A stretch of 14,956 nt of DNA, taken from positions 1 to 14,956 of the forward strand of contig DAOVBC010000017.1 in NCBI GenBank assembly GCA_030670715.1, written 5' to 3'. Below the pieces are notes generated by a model. That model was given only the letters and a program-made list of their open reading frames with translations. It was not told where the DNA came from and searched no databases. Below are positions 1-6,855 of this stretch, in pieces. The position numbers and the translations under genes are program-made. Source of the DNA: Deltaproteobacteria bacterium (GTDB taxonomy: Bacteria > Desulfobacterota > Desulfobacteria > Desulfobacterales > SG8-13). Position 1 is the stretch's first letter. Each line of letters opens with the position of its first letter.

Positions 1-686
1 ACCGCATTCTCCATTCCCACCAGTACGGCGCGCGACACTATGCTGTGGCCGATACAAAATTGACTGACTTCCCTCAGGCCTTGGAAGGTCTTAATCGTGC
101 CGTAACCCAGCCCGTAACCGGCATGGACATTGAGCTTCAGCCGGGAGGCCAGTTTAACCGCGTCGACAATTTTGGAAAAAAGCTGACTGCGTTTGGCACT
201 CGTCGTTGCTTCGCTGTAAGCTCCTGTGTGGATTTCAACAATATTGGCATTGCACTGGTGCGCCAGCTTTAATTGTTCGGGATTCGGAGCGATGAAAATT
301 CCGACCGGTATACCGCTGTTGTTGAGAGTGGCTGCGATTTCTGAAACCGTAGCTTTGTGCACCATCAGGTCCAGACCGCCTTCAGTTGTAATCTCTTCGC
401 GCGCTTCCGGTACCAGGATAACAAGGTCCGGCTTGATATTGAGCGCCACTCCCAGCATTTCTGATGAGGCCGTCGTTTTCAGTGTCAAGCCGGTCTGTAC
501 GACTTTTCTTAGAATTCTGACATCTCTGTCTTGTATATGCCGCCGGTCTTCCCGCAAATGAACCACAATTCCGTCCGCTCCGCCCAATTCCGCCATGATA
601 GCCGCCGCTACCGGGTCGGGGTATTCGGTCTTTCTCGATTCTCTGAGTGTCGCCACCTGGTCGATCTGGACTAGTAACTTTGCCAT
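1..686 (-). CDS. pdxJ: PdxJ-like protein (pyridoxine 5'-phosphate synthase family), C-terminus beyond window, key residues altered
   Basis: This is a TIM-barrel protein of the PdxJ family, which condenses 1-deoxyxylulose 5-phosphate with 3-amino-2-oxopropyl phosphate to give pyridoxine 5'-phosphate in vitamin B6 synthesis. About 228 residues are in the window; the family is usually about 240, so only a short tail is missing. Family motifs are clear: VHLREDRRH (42-50), TTEGG (100-104), EIHTG (151-155) and IGHS (212-215). The ATG at 684-686 is preceded by GGAGGGA at 691-697. It is the last gene visible in the phoH-pgpH-ybeY-pdxJ block and is separated from ybeY by 99 nt containing a periodic inverted repeat. 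Oddity: compared with E. coli PdxJ, Asn9 is Gln7, His12 is Gln10, catalytic Glu72 is Lys70 and catalytic His193 is Tyr191, while His45 (here His43), Arg47 and His52 are kept. Family membership is firm; normal catalysis is doubtful. Confidence 0.88.
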   Translation of the reverse strand, partial: MAKLLVQIDQVATLRESRKTEYPDPVAAAIMAELGGADGIVVHLREDRRHIQDRDVRILRKVVQTGLTLKTTASSEMLGVALNIKPDLVILVPEAREEITTEGGLDLMVHKATVSEIAATLNNSGIPVGIFIAPNPEQLKLAHQCNANIVEIHTGAYSEATTSAKRSQLFSKIVDAVKLASRLKLNVHAGYGLGYGTIKTFQGLREVSQFCIGHSIVSRAVLVGMENA

Positions 687-707
687 AGTATCCCTCCGGG
701 GTTTCAC

Positions 708-786
708 TGGTTGAATTGGTTAAGTTGGTTGTAGTTGTGCCGATGACAACGAATTGAACCAATTAAAGAAATCAAACAAATTGAAC
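708..786. repeat. Inverted repeat made of 9-nt periodic units (ybeY-pdxJ gap)
   Basis: The left arm (708-737) is a run of 9-nt units beginning TGGTT (TGGTTGAAT, TGGTTAAGT, TGGTTGTAG). The right arm (748-786) is a run of 9-nt units beginning AAC or AAG (for example AACGAATTG, AACCAATTA). The arms are imperfect reverse complements; the best core is AATTGGTT (714-721) with AACCAATT (757-764). The right arm reaches into the ybeY stop codon and the left arm ends about 10 nt before the pdxJ ribosome-binding site, so in mRNA a hairpin would fill this gap. Role unknown; it could tune pdxJ translation or mRNA stability. Confidence 0.7.
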
Positions 787-1226
787 TATATATTTTTAAT
801 TAGTTCGAGCAATTCTATGCTTTTTTCTTCCATCCTGCGGGCTTCGGGTGCATCGTTTTCATGATCGTAGCCGAACAGGTGGAGAATGCCATGTACCAGA
901 AGTTGATCAAACCGCTCTTCCGGGCTGATTCCTGAATGAGCGGCTTCCCGCCGGGCAGTGTCCATGGATATGACCACGTCTCCGAGCAGCAGTGGTGATA
1001 TTTCGGCAAACTCTCCCTCCAGCATCGGAAACGAGATTACATTTGTGGGTCCCTGTCGGTTGAAGTATTTATCATTCAGGTCCGTGATTTCGGAATCATC
1101 GACGACCAGGATGGAAAGCTCGGCCTCAGGATTGGCCAAGGCGTTTAAGATGGCCTGAGCGTTTTTTTGGATTCTCTTTTTTGATATCCTGTAGCTGTTT
1201 TGCCTGTTGTCGATCAGGACGCCCAT
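786..1226 (-). CDS. ybeY: Endoribonuclease / rRNA maturation factor YbeY
   Basis: YbeY is a metal-dependent cytoplasmic endoribonuclease needed for 16S rRNA 3'-end maturation and ribosome quality control. The 146-residue product carries the family signature HGILHLFGYDH, with the three zinc-binding histidines at about 112, 116 and 122, plus the conserved TNVISFP (61-67) and GDVVIS (82-87) segments. The ATG at 1224-1226 is chosen because it has AAAGG (1232-1236) five bases upstream and gives the usual N-terminus and length. A start at 1292 would add 22 residues unlike the family. With the 1226 start the gene overlaps the 3' end of the upstream 7TM-HD gene by 101 nt in another frame. PhoH and YbeY are commonly encoded together and act in the same RNA-processing pathway. 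Family assignment is very secure. Confidence 0.95.
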   Translation of the reverse strand: MGVLIDNRQNSYRISKKRIQKNAQAILNALANPEAELSILVVDDSEITDLNDKYFNRQGPTNVISFPMLEGEFAEISPLLLGDVVISMDTARREAAHSGISPEERFDQLLVHGILHLFGYDHENDAPEARRMEEKSIELLELIKNI

Positions 1227-3588
1227 TTTTACCTTTCCCGTTAGCAGCAGCCCGTTGTTCAGGGTAATCAATGCGGTGGTGGTGGATAGCATTTAGAATT
1301 TTATAAAAACTCTTTGCAATTTTGTGTAAATCTTTCAGGGTCAGTTCGCAGTAGTCCAGCTGGCCGTCTGAGAAAACTTTGTTGATAAGATCCTGCACCA
1401 GTCCCTGTATCCTGGAGGGGGTGGGGTTTGCCAGGGTTCGCGACGCCGCCTCGGCCACATCGGCCAGCATTACCAGACCGATTTCTCTGGTCTGGGGCCT
1501 GGGACCGGGATATCGAAAATCGTCAATGTTAACAGCATCTTCTCCTTTTTGCTGTACGGCCTTGTCGTAAAAATAGTTTGTCAGGCTTGTGCCGTGGTGC
1601 TGCTGTATTGTGTCGATGATGTTCTGGCCCAGTTTGTGTTTTTTTGCAATTTCAATTCCGTTTTTTACATGGGCTACCAGGATAAGGCTTGACATGGACG
1701 GCGCCAGTTTATCGTGCCGGTTGTTGCCGTCGGTCTGGTTTTCTATGAAGTAAAGCGGCTTGTTAATTTTACCAATATCGTGATAATATCCGCATACTTT
1801 TGCCAGCAGCGGATTTGCCCCGATATCGGACGCCGCCGCTTCTACCATTGAGCCGACAATCACAGAATGATGGTAAGTTCCGGGCGCTTCCATCATCAAT
1901 CTCCTGAGAATCGGTCGATCCAGGTTGGCGAGCTCAAGCGATGTGATATCGGTGGTGTAGCCAAAGGCAATTTCAACCAGAGGTACAATACCGGCCGTAA
2001 CGATTCCGGCTCCGATGCCGCCTGCAAAAGCAAAGGTCCAGTCCCACAGCAGCTTGGTTCCTGAAAATTGGGCCATATAGATATCAATGGCAGTAACCAG
2101 GATGATATTTAACAGGCCAAGCTTGGCACCGGCTTTGATAAAAACTTTACGCTCCCGGCATTCGCGAATCCAGTAAGCCGCCATTGTGCTGTTTGCCAGA
2201 AAATATAGAAAAAGTGTGAAATTGAACTGGAATATGATGGCGGTGCAGATTGCCAGAACAACGGCAAAGGGCAGGGCGAGTTCGAATCCCAGTACCAGAC
2301 AAACAATCATCGCCGCTGAGCCAAGCGGAATCCCGTAAGTGAATGACTCGGCCGTAAACGAGGCGGGCGCTTTTGCGGCCAGGGATTCTGACAGATACAT
2401 CGTCAGTTGGGCCACAAAAAAGAACGTTATCAGCACGATGGTCATAAACAGCAGGCTCTTGTTCTGCTCGCCCGTGGATTGACCGATACCCGGACGGAAA
2501 AGTATGTAAGTCGTCATCATCAGGCAGATGATGATCAGCGCCGCACCGATGCTGCCGGTCAGAACATCTTTTCTGCTCTTCCGGTCCCTGAGCGCGTTGA
2601 GCTTTAACAGCTGAACTTCCGTTACCCTTTCCCCCTCACGCAGGAGCATTTCACCCGCTTTGATCTTATAAAGGACCGGCTTAATTTCCTCGGCTGCCTG
2701 TTTTTTCCGTTCTTCGGTTTCGTTTTTGTTTAATGTAATATTCGGCTGAATCAGACGCTGGGCAAAATCTACTATCAGGTTTCGCAAAGTATAGTTGTGC
2801 TGGACCAGCAGGGGTTGACCGATAATCCGAACCATGGACTTCGCCTGATCGAGTCCGTAAAACTGCTTCAGATCCTTTATCACCTGTTCTTTTTGGGTTT
2901 CAACCCCCCGCAGAATAATTCCCCGATCCGATTCCCTGAGCAGGATCGCTTTGTTGGTTACAACACCTTTTTCGAGAATTTTAGATAAGATACGAATGAT
3001 CCCATCTGCGATATCTCCGGAAAATTCTTCTTCCAGAAGGATCCTGTAGGCGCCGCTGCTGACATCAATGCCGATTCTTTGGTCAAATGAGTTCTTTTGC
3101 TGGAGGATTTTTTCCTTCGGGGAAGTATCACCGGTTTCAGGCAGAGGCGAAACAGGGCTGGATGTTTCCGATTGATTACTGCTCGGATCCTGACGATTGT
3201 CGGCGGCGGTTATCACCTTCTGAAGATCGGAGAATGCGCCTTCAATGCGCTCGCTTAAGGCGGGCATCAGCGCCGTGTCATGATCATACACCGTTAACAC
3301 TTCTTCAACTGCACGCCTCCGATTGATCTCGGTAGCGGTTTGGTCTTCAACAAAAAAGTCCTTCGGCGCTTTTATATCTTTTTCGGCAACATCTCCCAAT
3401 TGATAGAATGGTCTGGTGACCACAAGATGCGGATACAGAATGAAGATGAAAGTTGACGTAATGATTAGCAGCAGGAGCCAGCTGAAATAGCGGCTTTCGA
3501 CGAACAGCTTCCTGACGGAATTTGTGTGTTTTTCGATTCCGGTTTGTCGATTTCTGCCTGACGGTTTGGTGGATGCTGGAGGTACCAC
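1126..3588 (-). CDS. pgpH: 7TM-HD (PgpH/YqfF family) membrane phosphohydrolase, probable c-di-AMP phosphodiesterase
   Basis: This 820-residue membrane protein has the PgpH order: an N-terminal membrane helix (about 36-57), an extracytoplasmic 7TMR-HDED region (about 60-340), a bundle of further helices (about 344-540) and a cytoplasmic HD domain (about 570-770). HD-domain residues visible are HH at 573-574, the HD pair in YYHDIGK (603-604), His640, HH at 664-665 and Asp710. PgpH proteins in Listeria hydrolyse c-di-AMP to pApA; that activity here is inferred. The start is GTG (3586-3588), two bases after the phoH stop codon, with no strong Shine-Dalgarno, so translational coupling to phoH is likely. 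A Lys/Arg/Gln-rich tail (about 778-820) follows the usual domain end and is encoded partly in DNA shared with ybeY. Residues 131-158 are Ser/Pro-rich and look like a flexible insert. Confidence 0.93.
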   Translation of the reverse strand: MVPPASTKPSGRNRQTGIEKHTNSVRKLFVESRYFSWLLLLIITSTFIFILYPHLVVTRPFYQLGDVAEKDIKAPKDFFVEDQTATEINRRRAVEEVLTVYDHDTALMPALSERIEGAFSDLQKVITAADNRQDPSSNQSETSSPVSPLPETGDTSPKEKILQQKNSFDQRIGIDVSSGAYRILLEEEFSGDIADGIIRILSKILEKGVVTNKAILLRESDRGIILRGVETQKEQVIKDLKQFYGLDQAKSMVRIIGQPLLVQHNYTLRNLIVDFAQRLIQPNITLNKNETEERKKQAAEEIKPVLYKIKAGEMLLREGERVTEVQLLKLNALRDRKSRKDVLTGSIGAALIIICLMMTTYILFRPGIGQSTGEQNKSLLFMTIVLITFFFVAQLTMYLSESLAAKAPASFTAESFTYGIPLGSAAMIVCLVLGFELALPFAVVLAICTAIIFQFNFTLFLYFLANSTMAAYWIRECRERKVFIKAGAKLGLLNIILVTAIDIYMAQFSGTKLLWDWTFAFAGGIGAGIVTAGIVPLVEIAFGYTTDITSLELANLDRPILRRLMMEAPGTYHHSVIVGSMVEAAASDIGANPLLAKVCGYYHDIGKINKPLYFIENQTDGNNRHDKLAPSMSSLILVAHVKNGIEIAKKHKLGQNIIDTIQQHHGTSLTNYFYDKAVQQKGEDAVNIDDFRYPGPRPQTREIGLVMLADVAEAASRTLANPTPSRIQGLVQDLINKVFSDGQLDYCELTLKDLHKIAKSFYKILNAIHHHRIDYPEQRAAANGKGKNGRPDRQQAKQLQDIKKENPKKRSGHLKRLGQS

Positions 3589-3590
3589 TT

Positions 3591-4589
3591 CTATCTTTTA
3601 CCTGCTTCCAGATCTTCGTAGGCCTTGATGATATCCTGTACGAGACGATGTCGTACGACATCGGCCTTGGAAAAAAATACGAACTGTATTCCTTCAATAC
3701 CCTGAAGAATGGTTTTCGATTCGATCAGCCCGGACGTTCTGTCCACGGGCAGGTCGATCTGGGTGATGTCACCTGTGATCACCGCCTTTGAGCTGAATCC
3801 GATACGGGTTAAAAACATCTTCATTTGCTCGGTAGTCGTGTTCTGGGCTTCGTCCAGAATAATGAAGGAGTCGTTAAGCGTTCGGCCGCGCATAAAAGCG
3901 ATGGGGGCCACTTCGATAACTCCCTGATGCATTAAACTGGAAACTTTTTCAAAGCGCATCATATCGTGGAGCGCATCATAAAGCGGTCTCAGGTACGGAT
4001 CAACTTTTTCTGCAAGGTCTCCGGGCAGAAAACCCAGGGTTTCTCCTGCCTCCACCGCCGGTCGTGTAAGAATGATGCGGCTTACCCGTCCCTTTGTGAG
4101 GGATTCGACTGCCATTGCCATGGCAAGATATGTCTTACCTGTTCCGGCGGGCCCGATTCCAAATACGATGTCGTAATTACGGATGGCATCGATATAATCC
4201 TTCTGGGCCGGACTTTTCGGGGTAATTAAGCTTTTGTTTGACTTAACGAAAACTGTATCCATAAAAATTTTTTTCAATTTTATCCGGTCATTACCGCTAA
4301 GTATGTTGATGGCGTAATCAACGTCGTTCGGGTGAATCGGGTAGTTTTCTTCCAGCAAACCGTAAAGCTGATCAAGAATATTTGCTGCAAGTTTTGATGC
4401 AATCGGATCTCCCTGAATGAATACCGTGTTTCCTCTTGCGTTTATATTGATATCCAAGGCGGCGGCTATCTTTATTAAATTGCTGTTATGCTGCCCGAAA
4501 AGTTGCAATGCCAGGCCGATATCTGAAAAATCGATTTTGAATGTCCGCTTATTGTCTTCGTTTATGTCTTTAATATGATTCGGTTTCAT
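3591..4589 (-). CDS. phoH: PhoH-like ATPase (YbeZ family)
   Basis: PhoH/YbeZ proteins are cytoplasmic P-loop ATPases linked to RNA metabolism and to the ribonuclease YbeY, which is encoded two genes downstream. The 332-residue product has an N-terminal KH-like region (about 15-95), Walker A GPAGTGKT (146-153), a TRPAVEAGE motif (175-183) and Walker B FIILDEAQN (242-250), followed by the usual GDITQIDLP segment (273-281). The ATG at 4587-4589 gives the normal family N-terminus; upstream there is only a weak AGG-type ribosome-binding site. It is the first gene of the minus-strand block. A probable promoter lies about 200 nt upstream (4794-4827), leaving a leader that contains a 16-bp inverted repeat (4628-4688). 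Identification is firm; the exact substrate is not known for the family. Confidence 0.95.
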   Translation of the reverse strand: MKPNHIKDINEDNKRTFKIDFSDIGLALQLFGQHNSNLIKIAAALDININARGNTVFIQGDPIASKLAANILDQLYGLLEENYPIHPNDVDYAINILSGNDRIKLKKIFMDTVFVKSNKSLITPKSPAQKDYIDAIRNYDIVFGIGPAGTGKTYLAMAMAVESLTKGRVSRIILTRPAVEAGETLGFLPGDLAEKVDPYLRPLYDALHDMMRFEKVSSLMHQGVIEVAPIAFMRGRTLNDSFIILDEAQNTTTEQMKMFLTRIGFSSKAVITGDITQIDLPVDRTSGLIESKTILQGIEGIQFVFFSKADVVRHRLVQDIIKAYEDLEAGKR

Positions 4590-4627
4590 TGCCTGGACTC
4601 AAACCCATAATCCGATGGTAAAATGAC

Positions 4628-4688
4628 CAAAATCCGAAATCCGGTTTGCATATTTAGTTATTGAAATTATTTCGGATTTCGGATTTTG
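4628..4688. repeat. 16-bp inverted repeat with heptamer units in the phoH leader
   Basis: The arms at 4628-4643 and 4673-4688 are perfect reverse complements around a 29-nt loop. Each arm contains two copies of the heptamer AAATCCG or its complement CGGATTT. It lies 39 nt upstream of the phoH start codon and would be in the 5' leader if the promoter near 4800 is used. There is no T-run on either side that would make it a standard terminator. Confidence 0.8.
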
Positions 4689-4793
4689 AATTAAATACTG
4701 TGAATTCCCGAATTTGTTGTTATCGCACGATATTGAATTACACCTGCAATTCCTGGCTTTCTGAACGGTTACTTTTATACAGTGCCACCATAT

Positions 4794-4827
4794 TTTATAT
4801 CATATACATTCAAACAATTGCAAACAA
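4794..4827 (-). promoter_or_regulatory. Probable sigma70-type promoter for the phoH operon
   Basis: Read on the minus strand, TTGTTT (4822-4827) is followed after 17 bases by TATGAT (4799-4804). An overlapping alternative is TTGCAA (4818-4823), 18 bases, then TATAAA (4794-4799). Both -10 boxes match five of six consensus bases. The position would give a leader of about 200 nt before phoH. This is by eye only; AT-rich DNA gives chance matches. Confidence 0.4.
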
Positions 4828-4999
4828 CATTATCTTCAGCCCCTTATTCCAGTAAAAACACCTTGACTCGATAGGGCCGCAATGTTAACCAAATTCGTTG
4901 GTACACATGCTGATTCCCCGCCCTCAGGGTTTTCAACTGGACCGGATACCGAATGACTACCAGGTCTTATTAGACGAATAAAGTGATTGAAAAAGTGCT

Positions 5000-5527
5000 A
5001 TGAATCTATTCGATATGTTGGCCATTGTCATACTGGCTTTCTGTATTATACACGGGACATTCCGAGGCCTTATTAAAGAATTGTCTTCCGTTGTGGGTGT
5101 ACTTGCGGGTTTTTATGCGGCCTATACATACTATATGGGTATTGCAAAACTATTATCCCACTGGATGACAAATCCCGCCTCTGTCAACATTTTAAGCTTT
5201 CTTATCATATTTTGTTGCGTCTTCCTAATTATCAGTATGATAGGGGTCGTCATCAAGTATGTGCTCAATATCGCGTTTATGGGTTGGTTCGATCGAATTT
5301 GCGGTGCCGGATTCGGTCTGCTCACAGGTGTCCTGATAGTTTCAGTGATGCTGATTATATTTACCGCCTTCCTTCCCAAAGGGGCCTCTTTTGTCAAAGA
5401 TTCTATCCTGGCCCCCCGCATTGCGCTTGTTTCCGAAAAGATGGCAAAAGTTGTGTCAAAGGACATGAAACAACAGTTTTCAACTAAAATTGAGGAACTG
5501 AAAAGGTCCTGGAAGATTTCAGAATGA
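5000..5527 (+). CDS. cvpA: CvpA family inner-membrane protein
   Basis: The CvpA family is named for its requirement in colicin V production; members are small inner-membrane proteins with roles in envelope integrity and secretion that remain poorly defined. The 175-residue product has four hydrophobic segments at about 4-20, 27-46, 60-83 and 103-125, a typical N-terminal FRGLIKELS segment after the first helix, and a charged C-terminal tail (about 145-175) likely to be cytoplasmic. The ATG at 5000 fits the family N-terminus; the ribosome-binding site is weak. Its stop codon overlaps the mazG start as ATGA (5524-5527), so the two genes should be co-translated. Family assignment rests on length, topology and the N-terminal motif. 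Confidence 0.88.
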   Translation: MNLFDMLAIVILAFCIIHGTFRGLIKELSSVVGVLAGFYAAYTYYMGIAKLLSHWMTNPASVNILSFLIIFCCVFLIISMIGVVIKYVLNIAFMGWFDRICGAGFGLLTGVLIVSVMLIIFTAFLPKGASFVKDSILAPRIALVSEKMAKVVSKDMKQQFSTKIEELKRSWKISE

Positions 5528-6327
5528 CCACGAAAATGCCGTTTTCTTCTTTGGCACCACTTGACGCTTTAACTCGCCTCGTCAAAACTCTCAGAGGGGA
5601 CAAGGGCTGTCCATGGGACAGACAGCAGACGCCCCGATCCATTTCGGTTTATCTTACGGAAGAGGTATATGAGCTGGTAGACGCGATTGAGTCCGCTGAT
5701 CCGGACCGTGTCTGTGAAGAGCTGGGTGACGTTTTATTTCATATCTTTTTTATCGCCCGGTTATATGAGGAAATGGGGCACTTTGACATCGACACTGTGG
5801 CGCGTTTGAACAGCGAAAAAATGATACGGCGGCATCCGCATGTGTTCGGTGAAGACAGGCTGGAAAGTACTGAAAAGATCCGTGAGCAGTGGCACGAGAT
5901 CAAGAAAAGAGAAAAGAACCAACTCCGCAGCGAATCGGTTCTTGACACAATCCCGTTGCAGCTTCCGGCTTTGATGCGTGCATACAGGGTGTCCGAACGT
6001 GCCGCACGGGCGGGGTTTGACTGGTCGGATATAGCGGGTGTAATGGACAAAGTGACGGAGGAATGTGCCGAATTCAAACGGGCCGTCGCCGGGGATAACC
6101 ACAGACAGCACGAAGTTGAATTCGGTGATATCCTTTTTACCCTGGTTAATGTCGCACGGTTTGCCCGGATTCATCCCGAGACCGCTCTGACCGGATCGAT
6201 AAAAAAATTTGAAAAGCGGTTTAGAGAAATGGAAAAGCGTATTAACAATGCCGGCCGGGACATGAATGATCTGCCTCAAGCCAAGCTGGATGAGCTGTGG
6301 GATGAAATAAAGGAAGGGGAAGGGTGA
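5524..6327 (+). CDS. mazG: Nucleoside triphosphate pyrophosphohydrolase MazG
   Basis: MazG hydrolyses (d)NTPs to the monophosphate and PPi, acts as a house-cleaning enzyme and in E. coli also lowers ppGpp. The 267 residues match the E. coli protein (263). Two MazG domains are visible: domain 1 with GCPWDRQQT (28-36) and metal-binding EEVYE (46-50) plus EELGD (65-69); domain 2 with EECAEF (179-184) and EFGD (199-202). Both copies keep the acidic ExxE...ExxD pattern. The ATG overlaps the cvpA stop codon by four bases, pointing to translational coupling. It converges with the Nudix gene, which ends 18 bases beyond the mazG stop. Nothing is missing or broken. Confidence 0.95.
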   Translation: MTTKMPFSSLAPLDALTRLVKTLRGDKGCPWDRQQTPRSISVYLTEEVYELVDAIESADPDRVCEELGDVLFHIFFIARLYEEMGHFDIDTVARLNSEKMIRRHPHVFGEDRLESTEKIREQWHEIKKREKNQLRSESVLDTIPLQLPALMRAYRVSERAARAGFDWSDIAGVMDKVTEECAEFKRAVAGDNHRQHEVEFGDILFTLVNVARFARIHPETALTGSIKKFEKRFREMEKRINNAGRDMNDLPQAKLDELWDEIKEGEG

Positions 6328-6345
6328 TATATTTTTTAGCCTATG

Positions 6346-6834
6346 CTAAAAGTATTGCTGGATGAAATGGCGGTGGCTTTGAAAAGCGATTTGAGGCAGA
6401 TCGGTACGATGAAAATAGGCGGCATCGGAGGCGTCATCCCCCGGTTTCAGGCGACCGGTAAACTGTATGACAAGATAGCCGATCATGAGAACCGTATGGT
6501 AGGCCTCACTGTGGTTTGAAGTCACCCCCAGGAGCCTTTCAATCTTGCCGGACAGGCCGGTTTCTTCCATTAGTTCTCTCAGAGCAGCCTGCTCCGGTTT
6601 TTCCCCGAGCTCCATAAAGCCCCCCGGCAGACACCATTGTCCTGATTTGGGTTCAACACTTCTTTTAACAAGAAGGATTTGCCGACTGCCGTCGACCACC
6701 ACGGTGCAGGTGGCCGGCACGGGATTTTCGTAGAGAGGGACGCCGCACTGCCTGCAGAAAAGGCGCTGTTGACCTTCCAGCACCTTCTGAGTGAGCGGGT
6801 TTCCGCAAAACGGGCAATGTGTTTTCGCCTGCAT
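6346..6834 (-). CDS. Nudix hydrolase with N-terminal zinc ribbon
   Basis: This 162-residue enzyme has a zinc ribbon with cysteine pairs CPFC (7-10) and CRQC (27-30), then a Nudix domain. The Nudix box is complete: Gly72, Glu78, and REL-MEET-G at 86-93, matching GX5EX7REUXEEXGU, so metal-dependent hydrolysis of a nucleoside diphosphate linked to another moiety is expected. The zinc ribbon followed by VVVDGSRQILLVKR is seen in NudC-like and ADP-ribose/NADH-type Nudix proteins, but the substrate cannot be told from sequence. The ATG at 6832-6834 lacks a clear Shine-Dalgarno and starts 21 bases after the aldolase stop codon, so it is probably read from the aldolase transcript. It converges on mazG. 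Confidence 0.9.
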   Translation of the reverse strand: MQAKTHCPFCGNPLTQKVLEGQQRLFCRQCGVPLYENPVPATCTVVVDGSRQILLVKRSVEPKSGQWCLPGGFMELGEKPEQAALRELMEETGLSGKIERLLGVTSNHSEAYHTVLMIGYLVIQFTGRLKPGDDASDAAYFHRTDLPQIAFQSHRHFIQQYF

Positions 6835-6855
6835 TGTTAAACCGATGATCTATCT

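Larger units (their letters stand above)
4590..4999. other. Divergent intergenic region, phoH / cvpA
   Basis: These 410 AT-rich bases lie between two divergently transcribed blocks. They contain a 16-bp inverted repeat (4628-4643 / 4673-4688) and a plausible minus-strand promoter (4794-4827). On the plus strand there is a good -35-like TTGACT at 4863-4868 but no convincing -10 at the right distance, so the cvpA promoter is not placed. No protein with family-like features and no tRNA was seen. Confidence 0.6.

Noticed and set aside
382..762. 126-codon minus-strand reading frame overlapping pdxJ
   Set aside because: A shifted frame of the pdxJ gene and the repeat; the pdxJ frame has the conserved motifs and the ribosome-binding site.
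4661..4855. Possible small protein in the phoH-cvpA gap
   Set aside because: Begins inside the inverted repeat without a good ribosome-binding site, and overlaps the likely phoH promoter; composition looks random.
6334..6351. TTTTAGC / GCTAAAA hairpin as a bidirectional terminator for mazG and the Nudix gene
   Set aside because: The stem is AT-rich and the T-run is on the wrong side on both strands.
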